From CAIZQW01 sp942493055 (GTDB taxonomy: Bacteria > Verrucomicrobiota > Kiritimatiellia > RFP12 > UBA1067), in the NCBI GenBank assembly GCA_942493055.1, contig OW818680.1, positions 3,782,001 to 3,846,000 of the forward strand: a DNA stretch of 64,000 bases, read 5' to 3'. The number at the start of each line of letters is the position of its first letter. Within the stretch, counting starts at the first letter, position 1. Positions 42,476-51,944 of the stretch are shown here, piece after piece. The position numbers and the translations under genes were made by a program. The notes under the pieces are model-generated. The model saw nothing but the letters and a program-made list of their open reading frames with translations, had not been told where the DNA came from and made no database searches.

Positions 42476-43237
42476 ATGAACAAGCAGAGCGGCGTTGTTA
42501 TGGCCACTTTACCATTTTATCTGTTGCTTGTGCCGCTTGCCACGCTGCATGCAGCGGACATCGATGCGAAGACCCCGGCGTCGGCCGCGAAGGACGGATG
42601 GACGCTGAGCTTCAGCGAGGAGTTCGAGGGCCAGCAGGTTGACACGAACAAATGGTTTATCAAGGACCAGAAGGAACGTCTGGCGAAGAACGTGTCCGTC
42701 TCAGCCGGGAACCTGCGGTTGCTTACACGCCGCAGCGAGAAGGAGTGGACCAGCGCGTGGCTTTCAACCAGGACGTTTCGTCAGAAATACGGCTGGTTCG
42801 AGTGCCGCTTCCGCATCGCCGGAGCGGCCGGACTGAACAACGCGTTCTGGCTGAACACCCCGCCGGAGCGGCTGGCGCTGAAGGATCCCACCCTCGCCCG
42901 CTTTGAGATCGACATTGTCGAGGCGCATTACCCGCACGAAGTATCGATGAACCTGCACAACTGGAAGGGCAAGCACACCGGAAGCGGTCAGAAGCATAAG
43001 GCCGAAACAGATCTCAGTAAGGATTTTCACGTGTACGCCTTGGAGTGGACTCCAAAAGAATTGAACTGGTATTTCGACGGAAAGAAGGTCCGCACGCTTG
43101 CCCATACCATCTGCACGGCGGAGCAGGAGGTCCTGCTCAGCACCAAGGTTGCCTCGTTTGCCGGAAAGGCCAGCTCCGCCCTGGAAGGCAAGAGCATGGA
43201 TGTGGATTACGTGAGAGTCTACAGGAAGAAGGAATAA
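42476..43237 (+). CDS. Secreted GH16 family glycoside hydrolase
   Basis: A 253-aa exported enzyme with the GH16 active site E-I-D-I-V-E (Glu144, Asp146, Glu149), preceded by the sandwich strands YGWFECRFRI and NNAFWLN and followed by FHVYALEWTPKELNWYFDGK. GH16 retaining enzymes cut beta-1,3/1,4-glucans, galactans (agar, carrageenan, porphyran) or mucin-type galactosides; the sequence alone does not fix the substrate. GAGGGG lies upstream. Confidence 0.85.
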   Translation: MNKQSGVVMATLPFYLLLVPLATLHAADIDAKTPASAAKDGWTLSFSEEFEGQQVDTNKWFIKDQKERLAKNVSVSAGNLRLLTRRSEKEWTSAWLSTRTFRQKYGWFECRFRIAGAAGLNNAFWLNTPPERLALKDPTLARFEIDIVEAHYPHEVSMNLHNWKGKHTGSGQKHKAETDLSKDFHVYALEWTPKELNWYFDGKKVRTLAHTICTAEQEVLLSTKVASFAGKASSALEGKSMDVDYVRVYRKKE

Positions 43238-43289
43238 ATCTGAATATTAACAGGCACGCTGCCAAAAAGATGGAGAAAAAACAAACATC

Positions 43290-44798
43290 ATGAAAACCGC
43301 ACACGCACTTCTGACCGCCCTGATGCTCTTGCCGCTGGCCGCGCAAACGGCTGAACTGAAACTCGCCGCGCTATTTTCCGATCACATGGTTCTCCAGTGC
43401 GACAAGCCTGTTCCGATCTGGGGCTGGGCGCCTGCAGGCGAGGCCGTGAAGGTCGAGTTTGCCGGACAAACAAAAAAAGCCGTTGCGGATACAAATGGCA
43501 AATGGACCGTAAAACTGGATCCGCTCAAAGCCTGCGCTGAGCCTCGCGAGTTGAAAGTGGGTGGACTCGTCATCCGCGATGTGCTTGTCGGCGAGGTTTG
43601 GCTCGGTTCAGGACAATCGAACATGGCCATGGGCGTTAACAGAGCCCGCGATTATAGTACGGAGCAAGCCGCTGCTAAGCTGCCGCTGATCCGTATGTTC
43701 AAAGAGAATTCCGCTGCTGCAAATCAGCCGCAGTCCGATGCCAGCGGGCAGTGGGTGGTCTGTTCGCCGGAGGCGGTCGGTTCTTTTTCCGCAACGCTTT
43801 ACTTTTTCGGCCGCGAACTGTCCCGCGAACTGAAGGTGCCCATGGGATTGATCAACTCGTCAGTCGGCGGCACGCCCATCGAATCATGGGTGGCGGAGGA
43901 CGTCCAGAAGCAGGTGCCGGAAATTCAAGCAGCTGTCGCCAAGCCGACCCGAGTGGTTGCAGCGGTGGATGAAACGCAGGCGAAGGCGAACTACGCCAAG
44001 GCCCTGGCGTCGTGGAAGGATCAGGTTGCCAAGGCTAAAGCGGCGGGGCAAAAGGTACCCCGGAAACCAGTTGATCCATTGGATCAGGCGAAACGCAAGG
44101 GGAATGTGGGAGGCTTGTTCAACGGCAAGATAGCGCCGCTGATTCCTTATGCGATGCGGGGCGTTGTGTGGTATCAGGGCGAGGCCAATTCGCACCCCGG
44201 CAAAGGACTGCTCTACCAATACCAGTTGCCGTTGCTGGTGAACGACTGGCGCATGCGATGGGGCGAGGAGTTTCCGTTTGCATGGGTGCAACTGCCAAAC
44301 TTTACTCGCGAGGGCGATGATTGGCAGCTTGTGCGGGAGGGCATGCTCAAGACCCTGAGACTGCCGCATACCGGCATGGCCATCACGGTGGACATCGGCG
44401 ATCCGACGAATATTCATCCGCAGAATAAGCAGGAGGTCGGCAAGCGGCTGGCGCTCTGGGCGCTTGGCGACGTGTATGGCCGCAACGTGATCGCGACCAG
44501 CGGTCCGCTGCCAGCAGGACATGAGGTGCGCGGTTCTGAGATCGTGTTGTCGTTCAAGCATGCCAATGCCGGCCTGAAGGCGAAAGAGGGCGCACTGAAG
44601 GGCTTTGTCATTGCAGGCGAGGACAAAAAGTGGATGCCCGCGCAGGCGGTTATTCAAGGTGATAAGATCATCGTTTCAAGTGGCGACGTGAAGAAGCCTC
44701 TAGCTGTGCGCTATGCGTGGTCGGGAAATCCAGACTGTAATCTCTACAACGGCGCAGGTCTTCCAGCCTCGCCATTCCGCACGGATGATTGGAACTAG
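43290..44798 (+). CDS. Secreted sialate O-acetylesterase-like (SASA family) esterase
   Basis: A 502-aa exported SGNH-type esterase. The block G-S-G-Q-S-N-M (nucleophile Ser110) and the later GVVWYQGEAN are the family motifs; N-terminal LFSDHMVLQCDKPVPIWGWA and the appended Ig-like strands are typical of this group in glycan-use loci. It removes acetyl groups from sialic acid or other sugars so that glycosidases can act. A Lys/Ala-rich insert at ~225-260 (KAKAAGQKVPRKPVD) is a variable loop of the family. It precedes a haem protein gene by 12 bp. Confidence 0.85.
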   Translation: MKTAHALLTALMLLPLAAQTAELKLAALFSDHMVLQCDKPVPIWGWAPAGEAVKVEFAGQTKKAVADTNGKWTVKLDPLKACAEPRELKVGGLVIRDVLVGEVWLGSGQSNMAMGVNRARDYSTEQAAAKLPLIRMFKENSAAANQPQSDASGQWVVCSPEAVGSFSATLYFFGRELSRELKVPMGLINSSVGGTPIESWVAEDVQKQVPEIQAAVAKPTRVVAAVDETQAKANYAKALASWKDQVAKAKAAGQKVPRKPVDPLDQAKRKGNVGGLFNGKIAPLIPYAMRGVVWYQGEANSHPGKGLLYQYQLPLLVNDWRMRWGEEFPFAWVQLPNFTREGDDWQLVREGMLKTLRLPHTGMAITVDIGDPTNIHPQNKQEVGKRLALWALGDVYGRNVIATSGPLPAGHEVRGSEIVLSFKHANAGLKAKEGALKGFVIAGEDKKWMPAQAVIQGDKIIVSSGDVKKPLAVRYAWSGNPDCNLYNGAGLPASPFRTDDWN

Positions 44799-44810
44799 GA
44801 GACTATCGGG

Positions 44811-47282
44811 ATGAAACAACCTTTCCACACTCACATGGTCAAGCAGTCGCTTCTCATCACAACCCTGCTGATTGCGCCGCTGACCGCGCTGTATGCGCAA
44901 CAATCCGCATCAGGACAAAAAAATGCCGGGGCTGGGACAGAACAGCTGGAAGGGTTGCTGACCGACGAAGTGAAAAGATCACCCGCCGGATCATTAATTC
45001 CAAGCGACTTGATGACCTCGGCGCTTGCGGGGCCGATGGTTCATGTTGAAAATCTTGTCTTTGCTGTGCGGGGAATCGGGAGCGACGGACACTGGTATGC
45101 CAATTTCGGGTACTGGGTGTCTGATGCGAACAAGATGCAGTATGGACCTGCCGGCGGGCAATTATGTCTGCTGAATCTGCGCAGCGGGCGCGTGACGGTC
45201 CTGCTGGATGAACCTGAGGGAGGGGTGCGGGATCCGCAGGTGCATTACAGCGGAAGCAAAATAATCTTCTCCTACCGGAAGGGAGGCAGCAAGAATTACC
45301 ATCTTTATGAAATCAACACAGACGGTTCGAATCTGCGGCAACTGACGGATGGCGACTATGATGAGCTTGAACCCATCTATCTGCCGGATGGAGATATTTT
45401 ATTCTGTTCGTCCCGCTGCAGGCGCTGGGTGAACTGCTGGTTCACACAAGTGGCTACGATGTATCGCTGCGATAGCGATGGAAAAAATATCATCCCGCTC
45501 TCCTTCAATATCGAGCAGGACAATACGCCCTGGATGCTGCCTGACGGCAGGGTCCTGTTCATGCGCTGGGAATATGTGGATCGCAGCAGAGTCCAGTACC
45601 ACCATCTCTGGACCATCAATCCTGACGGAAGCAATCAGATGGTCTATTTCGGCAACATGCACCCTGGCACAGTCTACCTGGATGCCAAGCCCATCCCGGA
45701 CTCCGACAAGGTGGTGGTCTCCTTCTCTCCCGGTCACGGAAAAAAGGAACATGCGGGCCCGATCGGTGTGATCTCGCCGAAAGCAGGGCCAGATGATCAG
45801 CGCTTTGCGAGTCGCATCACCAAAGAGGACGACTGGCGTGACCCCTGGGCGTTTTCAACCAACTGCTTCATAGCAGTACGCGAAAAGAAACTTTGGATCA
45901 TCGATGGCTCCGGGCGGGCGGAGCCTTTCTATGCACTGCCTGAAGCACTCAGTCATCTGGATTTGCACGAGCCGCGGCCTGTGCAGCCCCATCCGCGTGA
46001 ACCGGTGATTGCCTCCAAGACGGACGCTGGCGAGGTGACCGGCAGGCTGGCGCTGATGGATGTGACCCGGGGACGCAATATGGAGGGGGTCAAGCCGGGG
46101 GAGATCACGAAGCTGCTGGTCCTGGAGACGTTGCCCAAGCCCGTCAACTTCAGCGGCACCATGGAGCCGATCAGCTTGGATGGGACATTCACGTTGCCGC
46201 GCATTCTCGGGACAGTTCCTGTGGAGCCGGACGGCTCTGCGTATTTCGAGGTACCGGCTGGGCGCCCCCTCTTCTTTATCGCGCTGGATCGCGAGGATCT
46301 GTCGGTCAAGCGGATGCAGAGTTTTGTCAGCCTGATGCCGGGGGAGTCCACCAGTTGCTATGGCTGTCATGAGAGCCGGACGGAAGCCGCGAGTTCCCGT
46401 GTTGTAGCACGGGCTCTGAAGCGGGAGCCCAGCCGCATAACGCCGATCACCGATGCGCCGGCTGTCTTTGATTTTCCGCGCGATATCCAGCCGATCCTCA
46501 ACAAGTACTGTGTCCGGTGCCACGACAACGAGAAACGTTCAGGCAAGGTGGTGTTGACAGGGGATCGCGGTCCCCAGTTCTCTGTCAGCTATGCCACGTT
46601 GATGCTCCGCAACCAGGTCTCGCATGGAAAGGATGGACGCTCCAATATCGCGCCCCGCCGCATCGGGAGTTCGGCAAGTGCGTTGATGAAGAAGATCGCC
46701 GGGAACCATCATGACGTCAAGGTGACCCCGCTCGAAGCCAAGTGGATACGGCTCTGGATCGAATCCGGGGCGCCATACGCGGGAACCTACGCAGCACTCG
46801 GCACGGGCATGGTGGGCTGTAGAATACCTGAGGCTGTACTTGAGACGCGTTGCGAGAGCTGCCATGTGTCCAAGAGCAAGAAGAAGGACCCGGATGACGC
46901 ATTCAAGACCCATCGAGAGCTGCTCTTCAACCTCTCACACCCGGAGGCCTCGCTGGCCCTCCTGGCCCCGCTTTCGAAGGAGGCAGGAGGACTGGATCTG
47001 TGCAGGGCCATGACCAACGGGCAGGTCTCTGCCAGGCAGTCGGCACAGGTATTCTGCTCCACCAATGATCCCTCGTATCAGAAGATCCTCGCCACGATTC
47101 GCAAGGCCGGCGAGCATCTGAACAAGATTAAGCGCTTCGACATGCCGGGGTTCATGCCTAACGTACCGTACATCCGTGAAATGAAACGGTTCGGAATTTT
47201 GCCAGCAACGCTGGGGCCCGACGAGTCCGTGGATGTCTATGCGACCGATGAGAAATACTGGCGCTCCTTCTGGTTGCAATGA
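44811..47282 (+). CDS. Secreted HZS-alpha-like multihaem protein (823 aa)
   Basis: A second member of the family seen at 35498-39052, without the NPCBM domain. Signal at ~15-30 (LLITTLLIAPLTALYAQ); TolB-like propeller strands (SKIIFSYRKGGSKNYHLYEI, LPDGRVLFMRWEYVDRSR); the family core V-L-G-T-V... appears as I-L-G-T-V-P-V-E-P-D-G-S-A. Three haem motifs are visible: C-Y-G-C-H, C-V-R-C-H and C-E-S-C-H. The N-terminal Cys pairs in RCRRWVNCW may form a disulfide. Role unknown; periplasmic electron transfer or oxidation of glycan products is conceivable. Twelve bp from the esterase gene, so likely one operon. Confidence 0.75.
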   Translation: MKQPFHTHMVKQSLLITTLLIAPLTALYAQQSASGQKNAGAGTEQLEGLLTDEVKRSPAGSLIPSDLMTSALAGPMVHVENLVFAVRGIGSDGHWYANFGYWVSDANKMQYGPAGGQLCLLNLRSGRVTVLLDEPEGGVRDPQVHYSGSKIIFSYRKGGSKNYHLYEINTDGSNLRQLTDGDYDELEPIYLPDGDILFCSSRCRRWVNCWFTQVATMYRCDSDGKNIIPLSFNIEQDNTPWMLPDGRVLFMRWEYVDRSRVQYHHLWTINPDGSNQMVYFGNMHPGTVYLDAKPIPDSDKVVVSFSPGHGKKEHAGPIGVISPKAGPDDQRFASRITKEDDWRDPWAFSTNCFIAVREKKLWIIDGSGRAEPFYALPEALSHLDLHEPRPVQPHPREPVIASKTDAGEVTGRLALMDVTRGRNMEGVKPGEITKLLVLETLPKPVNFSGTMEPISLDGTFTLPRILGTVPVEPDGSAYFEVPAGRPLFFIALDREDLSVKRMQSFVSLMPGESTSCYGCHESRTEAASSRVVARALKREPSRITPITDAPAVFDFPRDIQPILNKYCVRCHDNEKRSGKVVLTGDRGPQFSVSYATLMLRNQVSHGKDGRSNIAPRRIGSSASALMKKIAGNHHDVKVTPLEAKWIRLWIESGAPYAGTYAALGTGMVGCRIPEAVLETRCESCHVSKSKKKDPDDAFKTHRELLFNLSHPEASLALLAPLSKEAGGLDLCRAMTNGQVSARQSAQVFCSTNDPSYQKILATIRKAGEHLNKIKRFDMPGFMPNVPYIREMKRFGILPATLGPDESVDVYATDEKYWRSFWLQ

Positions 47283-47338
47283 TGGGGATAAACCGACTTG
47301 TAACTTATAGCTACGGATTGGGCGGATTGAGAAATTGT

Positions 47339-47443
47339 TACCGCAAAGAACGCATAGAACTCAGAGAAAAGAGTAGTATCCCTGATAGCCAAAACAAAGC
47401 ATTTAGAAGTTGATCTTTGGGATCTTTGTGTTCTTTGCGGTTA
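47339..47443. repeat. MITE-like dispersed repeat, copy 2
   Basis: Near-identical to 27067-27172 (same inverted ends, same interior with AGTATCCCTGATA and AGAAGTTGATCTTTG). It lies in the 186-bp gap upstream of the sialidase-like gene. Confidence 0.7.
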
Positions 47444-47468
47444 AATTGAATTTATTGAAAGACCTGCC

Positions 47469-49052
47469 ATGAAAAACACGCTCACATATCTCGTCGTTTT
47501 GCTCTTGTCACCACAAGCAGCGCTACACGCTGCCGAGGCGCCATCGCTTCCGCCACCGAATTACATCGGCCCGCCATTGCCGGAACATGCGGTCACCAAC
47601 CGCGCGTTCCAGGGCATTCCGAGCCTGGCTGTGGCTCCAGGCGGACGCTTGTGGGCGACCTGGTATGCAGGCGTGACCCCGGGCGAGGATTCGAACAACT
47701 ACGTCGTGCTCAGCACCAGCGGCGACGGGGGGGCGACATGGACCGAAGTGCTCATTGTCGACCCTGATGCGGCTGGCCCGATCCGCAGTTTTGACCCTGA
47801 GGTGTGGATATCGCCGGACAGGCGTCTGTTTTTCTCATGGTCGCACATGGACAAGAGCCGTCACGATGTCGAGCTGGGCGTCTGGTGCATTGAGACAGGC
47901 GAACCGGATGCTGCGAATCCGGCGTGGTCAAAGCCTCGCCGCCTCAATGACGGGGTGATGATGTGCAAACCGCTCGTGCTCTCCTCCGGCGAATGGCTGC
48001 TGCCAATCTCGACGTGGCGCGAGCACGACAACAGCGCACAGATGATCGTCTCCGCTGATGCGGGCAAGACGTGGTCGCTGCGCGGCGGCTGCAATGTGCC
48101 CGTGGCAGACCGCCAGTTCGATGAACACATGTTTGTTGAACGCAAGGACAGTTCGCTCTGGTTGCTCGTGCGCACGAAGTATGGCATCGGTGAAAGCGTC
48201 TCCACGGATCGCGGCAAGACGTGGCCGGAGTTGAAACCATCGGCGATTCTTCATACGCCATCGCGTTTCTTCATCAGCCGCCTTGCTTCGGGAGCGTTGC
48301 TTCTTATCAAACATGGTCCGCTCGACACCCGCACCGGACGCTCGCATCTCACGGCCTATATTTCCAAGGATGATGGCCAAACATGGGGCGGCGGACTGAT
48401 GCTCGATGAACGTTCCGGAATCTCCTATCCCGACGGACAGCAGACACCGGACGGACTCATCCGCATCATCTACGACTACAATCGCGTTTCGGATCGCAAC
48501 ATCCTCCTGGCCTTCTTCCGCGAAGAAGATGTTGCTGCTGGTAAGCACGTCAGTGCTGACGTGCGACTGCGCCAACTCGTGAGCAAAGCTACTGGGGGGC
48601 GCGAGAAAGTAGTCGTGAAGGTGTCGGTGAAAGACAATCGCGAGGGTGAGCCACTACGTGCCAAGAACCCTGGCACGCTCACCAGTGCGGATGCCACAGC
48701 GCAGCCCTTCGTGTCCGGAGTTAAGCTCTTCACGGATCGCAACTATGTAGCCGCTGAAGTGCCCGAGGCCTTAAAGTCCGCGCACGTTCTGCCTATCGCG
48801 ATGAATGGAAAGAAGAGCCTGACATGCAAGCGTGCCGGCACGGTTTGGTTTCTCACGCCCGTGCCGGAACGCAATAATGACACCCAATCGCAAGCGCTCA
48901 TAGATCAGGGCTTCAAGAAGGTCGCAATTCCCGAAGTGCGGCTCTTCAGTCCGCAATCGCCTGCCAACTTTTGCACGCTCTATCAAAAAGAGTGTGTCGC
49001 TGGAGAAACCATCCTCATCGGAAAATGGGCCGTGCCGATCTTCATCCCCTAA
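47469..49052 (+). CDS. Secreted BNR-repeat sialidase-like protein
   Basis: A 527-aa exported protein. Repeated Asp-box-type motifs (S-x-D-x-G-x-T-W) are visible: STSGDGGATWTE, VSADAGKTWS, VSTDRGKTWPE, ISKDDGQTWGG. With the N-terminal blade sequence GRLWATWYAGVTPGEDSNNY and R-x-F-D-x-E-V it matches the six-bladed propeller of GH33-like exo-sialidases and related proteins. The last ~130 residues form an added beta domain. Sialic acid release fits the esterase nearby; other propeller hydrolases are possible. Confidence 0.7.
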   Translation: MKNTLTYLVVLLLSPQAALHAAEAPSLPPPNYIGPPLPEHAVTNRAFQGIPSLAVAPGGRLWATWYAGVTPGEDSNNYVVLSTSGDGGATWTEVLIVDPDAAGPIRSFDPEVWISPDRRLFFSWSHMDKSRHDVELGVWCIETGEPDAANPAWSKPRRLNDGVMMCKPLVLSSGEWLLPISTWREHDNSAQMIVSADAGKTWSLRGGCNVPVADRQFDEHMFVERKDSSLWLLVRTKYGIGESVSTDRGKTWPELKPSAILHTPSRFFISRLASGALLLIKHGPLDTRTGRSHLTAYISKDDGQTWGGGLMLDERSGISYPDGQQTPDGLIRIIYDYNRVSDRNILLAFFREEDVAAGKHVSADVRLRQLVSKATGGREKVVVKVSVKDNREGEPLRAKNPGTLTSADATAQPFVSGVKLFTDRNYVAAEVPEALKSAHVLPIAMNGKKSLTCKRAGTVWFLTPVPERNNDTQSQALIDQGFKKVAIPEVRLFSPQSPANFCTLYQKECVAGETILIGKWAVPIFIP

Positions 49053-49128
49053 AAGAAATTATAGACAAGCCCACCGCCCGGGGCGGGGCAGTAGCAGTCG
49101 GCAGTAGCAGTCGGCAGTACGCGCCCCG

Positions 49129-49177
49129 GGAATAAACGAGGGAGTAACTTTTTTTTGCATCGAACCACACGAACCAC
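49129..49177. repeat. Dispersed intergenic repeat (GGAATAAACGAGGGAGTAAC type), copy 2
   Basis: Matches 32989-33035. Just upstream, 49089-49118 is a 13-bp tandem repeat (GCAGTAGCAGTCG, about 2.4 copies). Confidence 0.55.
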
Positions 49178-49181
49178 GCGA

Positions 49182-49351
49182 ATGAATACGAACATCCATC
49201 TTCGCCAAGGCCAGCCGGTGCTCTGGTATCCGGACCGGAAGTTCTTCCTGCTGGGTCGCATCATCAACGACGAGTGGTTTAAGGAGGGACACCCATGAAG
49301 TACCGGACGACTGCCGTGTTGCTACTTGCTGACTGTGAAGCCCGCGGCTAG
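49182..49351 (+). pseudogene. Relic of an operon junction (3' end of one gene, 5' end of next)
   Basis: A 38-codon frame ending QPVLWYPDRKFFLLGRIIND then EWFKEGHP looks like the C-terminus of a larger protein. Its TGA overlaps the ATG of a second frame, MKYRTTAVLLLADCEARG, which begins like a signal peptide and stops after 18 codons. A GGAGG lies before this ATG. The ATGA overlap plus the two truncated halves suggest a former gene pair of the glycan locus with deletions on both sides. The rest of the 49053-49536 gap has only repeats. Confidence 0.4.
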
Positions 49352-49536
49352 AACATTTAGAAAAAGGGTAGTCGTTGTTTTCGACAGGATTGACAGGATT
49401 TAAAGGATGGGTTACTTTTGTCGGCTGAGCCATGTTGCAAATCAGCACGGTATTGATTAAAATCGCTTTGCCCAAGTCTTGAAGAAGTGGTACCATTGGG
49501 ATAATTTAAAACTTTTGGAAGACTAATTGCACCTGC

Positions 49537-51921
49537 ATGAATAAAAAAGACCTGAGTGAGCGCGACATCTGCACGAAGTTCATCACGCCTGCCTTGGAAA
49601 AGGCGGGCTGGGATGTGACGACGCAGATCCGGGAGGAGTTCCCGCTCACCAAGGGAAGAATCATTGTCCGGGGCAAACTCCATACCCGCGCCACGCTGAA
49701 ACGGGCGGACTATGTCTTGTTCTATAAGCCCAATATTCCCATCGCTGTCATCGAAGCCAAAGATAACACCCATTCCTTGGGCGATGGCATGCAGCAGGGG
49801 CTCAGTTATGGGGAGCTGTTGCAGGTCCCCTTTGTCTTCAGCTCAAACGGGGACGGCTTCCTCTTTCACAACAACATCGCTTCAGACGGCATCCTTGAAC
49901 GCGAGTTGTCCCTTGATGAGTTTCCTTCCGCTCAGGCCCTCTGGCAGCAGTGGGCTGCCCAGCGCGGACTGAATGAACGCCAAAATGAACTGGTCACGCA
50001 GGATTATCATGGCGGCGGCAGCGATAAGACTCCACGCTATTACCAGTTGCTGGCCATCAATAAAACGGTAGAGGCCATTGCCAAAGGCCAAAACCGCATC
50101 CTCTTAGTGATGGCGACCGGCACAGGCAAAACCTTTACCGCCTTCCAGATCATCTGGCGCCTCTGGAAGTCCAAGGCCAAGAAGCGCATCCTCTTTCTGG
50201 CAGACCGCAACATCCTGGTCGATCAGACTATGACCAATGACTTCAAGCCCTTCGGCTCGGCCATGACCAAGATTCAGAAGCGTCAGGCCAACAAGTCCTA
50301 TGAGATTTATCTCTCGCTCTATCAGGCTGTCACAGGTAACGAGGAAGAACGCAACATCTATAAGCAGTTCAGTCCCGACTTCTTTGACCTGATCGTGATT
50401 GATGAATGCCATCGCGGCAGCGCCGCCGAAGACTCGGCCTGGCGCGAAATCCTTGAATATTTCACCTCCGCAACCCAGATCGGTCTGACCGCCACGCCCA
50501 AGGAGACCAAGGAGATCTCAAACATCGACTACTTTGGCGACCCCATCTACACCTATTCGCTGAGGCAGGGCATTGATGACGGCTTCCTCGCGCCTTACAA
50601 AGTCGTGCGCATTGACTTGGACAGGGATCTTGAAGGGTGGCGTCCAGAAAAGGGAATGCTCGACAAGCATGGAAACCTGATCGAGGACCGTATCTATAAC
50701 CAGAAGGACTTTGACAAGGCCTTGGTTCTGGAAAAGCGCACACAGCTCGTCGCCAGGAAGATCAGCGAGTTTCTGCGCCAGACCAACCGCTTCGACAAGA
50801 CCATTGTCTTCTGTGACAACATCGATCACGCCGAGCGCATGCGCCAGGCGCTTGTGAATGAAAACAGCGACCTCGCCTCCCGCAATCCCAGATACGTCAT
50901 GCGCATCACCGGCGACAACGAAGAGGGCAAGGCCGAACTGGACAACTTCATCTTTCCGGAGAGCACCTACCCGGTCATCGCCACGACCTCCAAGTTGATG
51001 AGCACCGGCGTGGACGCCCAGACATGCAAGCTGATCGTCCTCGACCAGCGTATTCAGTCCATGACCGAATTCAAGCAGATCATCGGACGCGGCACCCGCG
51101 TCAACGAGGACTACAACAAATACTTTTTCACCATCATGGATTTCAAAAAGGCCACGGAGCTCTTTGCCGATCCCGACTTCGATGGCGACCCTGTCCAGAT
51201 CTATCAGCCCAAAGACGATGAATCTCCTGTCCCTCCCGAGCTGCCTGAAGAGCCTTTCCCCGGCGATGAACCCTTATATCCAGAGCCAAGCGATGAGCAG
51301 GTGCCCATCGGCGTATCTGTTGACAAATCAGACATGGTCGCCTATGGGGTGCGCCGCTATGTGGTTGACAAGGTCGAGGTCAAGGTAGTCGCTGAGCGCG
51401 TGCAGTACTTTGATGCCAAAGGTAAGCTGATCATTGAATCGCTGAAGGACTACACCCGAAAGACCCTGAAGCGCGAATTTGCTTCCATGGACGATTTCTT
51501 GAAACGCTGGAGTAACGCCGAACGGAAACAGGCTATCATCGCCCAGTTGGCCTCCGAAGGCGTCTTCTTTGACGCCCTGGCCGAAGAGATCGGACGCAAA
51601 TCCGGCAAACAATTTGACCCCTTCGACCTCGTCTGCCATATCGCATGGGATATGCCTGCCCTGACGCGCAGCGAACGTGCCGAGCAGGTCAAGAAGCGCA
51701 ACTACTTTACGCGGTATGGCGACCAGGCCCGCCGCGTGCTGGAAGCCTTGCTGGACAAATACGCCGACGAAGGCGTCGAGCATATCGAAGAGACGCAGAT
51801 CCTCGCCATCGCCCCCTTCACGGACTTCGGAACGCCCATGGAAATTATCCGAGCCTTTGGCGGACGGGACAACTACCTGCAAGCCGTCCGTGACCTTGAA
51901 CAAGCCCTTTATAGCGCCTAA
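49537..51921 (+). CDS. hsdR: Type I restriction endonuclease subunit R
   Basis: A 794-aa motor/nuclease subunit of EcoEI-like length. N-terminal PD-(D/E)xK nuclease: Asp58 in R-A-D-Y-V-L and E-A-K (73-75). SF2 translocase: Walker A VMATGTGKT (191-199), D-E-C-H (289-292), FLADRNILVD, IGLTATPKETKEIS, IIGRGTRVNEDYNKYF. The C-terminus binds the HsdM/HsdS core. The order R-M-S in one direction with 23 bp to hsdM indicates one operon. No disruption is seen, so the system looks functional. Confidence 0.95.
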   Translation: MNKKDLSERDICTKFITPALEKAGWDVTTQIREEFPLTKGRIIVRGKLHTRATLKRADYVLFYKPNIPIAVIEAKDNTHSLGDGMQQGLSYGELLQVPFVFSSNGDGFLFHNNIASDGILERELSLDEFPSAQALWQQWAAQRGLNERQNELVTQDYHGGGSDKTPRYYQLLAINKTVEAIAKGQNRILLVMATGTGKTFTAFQIIWRLWKSKAKKRILFLADRNILVDQTMTNDFKPFGSAMTKIQKRQANKSYEIYLSLYQAVTGNEEERNIYKQFSPDFFDLIVIDECHRGSAAEDSAWREILEYFTSATQIGLTATPKETKEISNIDYFGDPIYTYSLRQGIDDGFLAPYKVVRIDLDRDLEGWRPEKGMLDKHGNLIEDRIYNQKDFDKALVLEKRTQLVARKISEFLRQTNRFDKTIVFCDNIDHAERMRQALVNENSDLASRNPRYVMRITGDNEEGKAELDNFIFPESTYPVIATTSKLMSTGVDAQTCKLIVLDQRIQSMTEFKQIIGRGTRVNEDYNKYFFTIMDFKKATELFADPDFDGDPVQIYQPKDDESPVPPELPEEPFPGDEPLYPEPSDEQVPIGVSVDKSDMVAYGVRRYVVDKVEVKVVAERVQYFDAKGKLIIESLKDYTRKTLKREFASMDDFLKRWSNAERKQAIIAQLASEGVFFDALAEEIGRKSGKQFDPFDLVCHIAWDMPALTRSERAEQVKKRNYFTRYGDQARRVLEALLDKYADEGVEHIEETQILAIAPFTDFGTPMEIIRAFGGRDNYLQAVRDLEQALYSA

Positions 51922-51944
51922 TACATCACTTTGGAGACTAACAC

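Noticed and set aside
35498..47282. Anammox-type hydrazine synthase
   Set aside because: Only the alpha-like family is present. No beta/gamma subunit or hydrazine oxidation genes are seen, and the neighbours are glycan enzymes.
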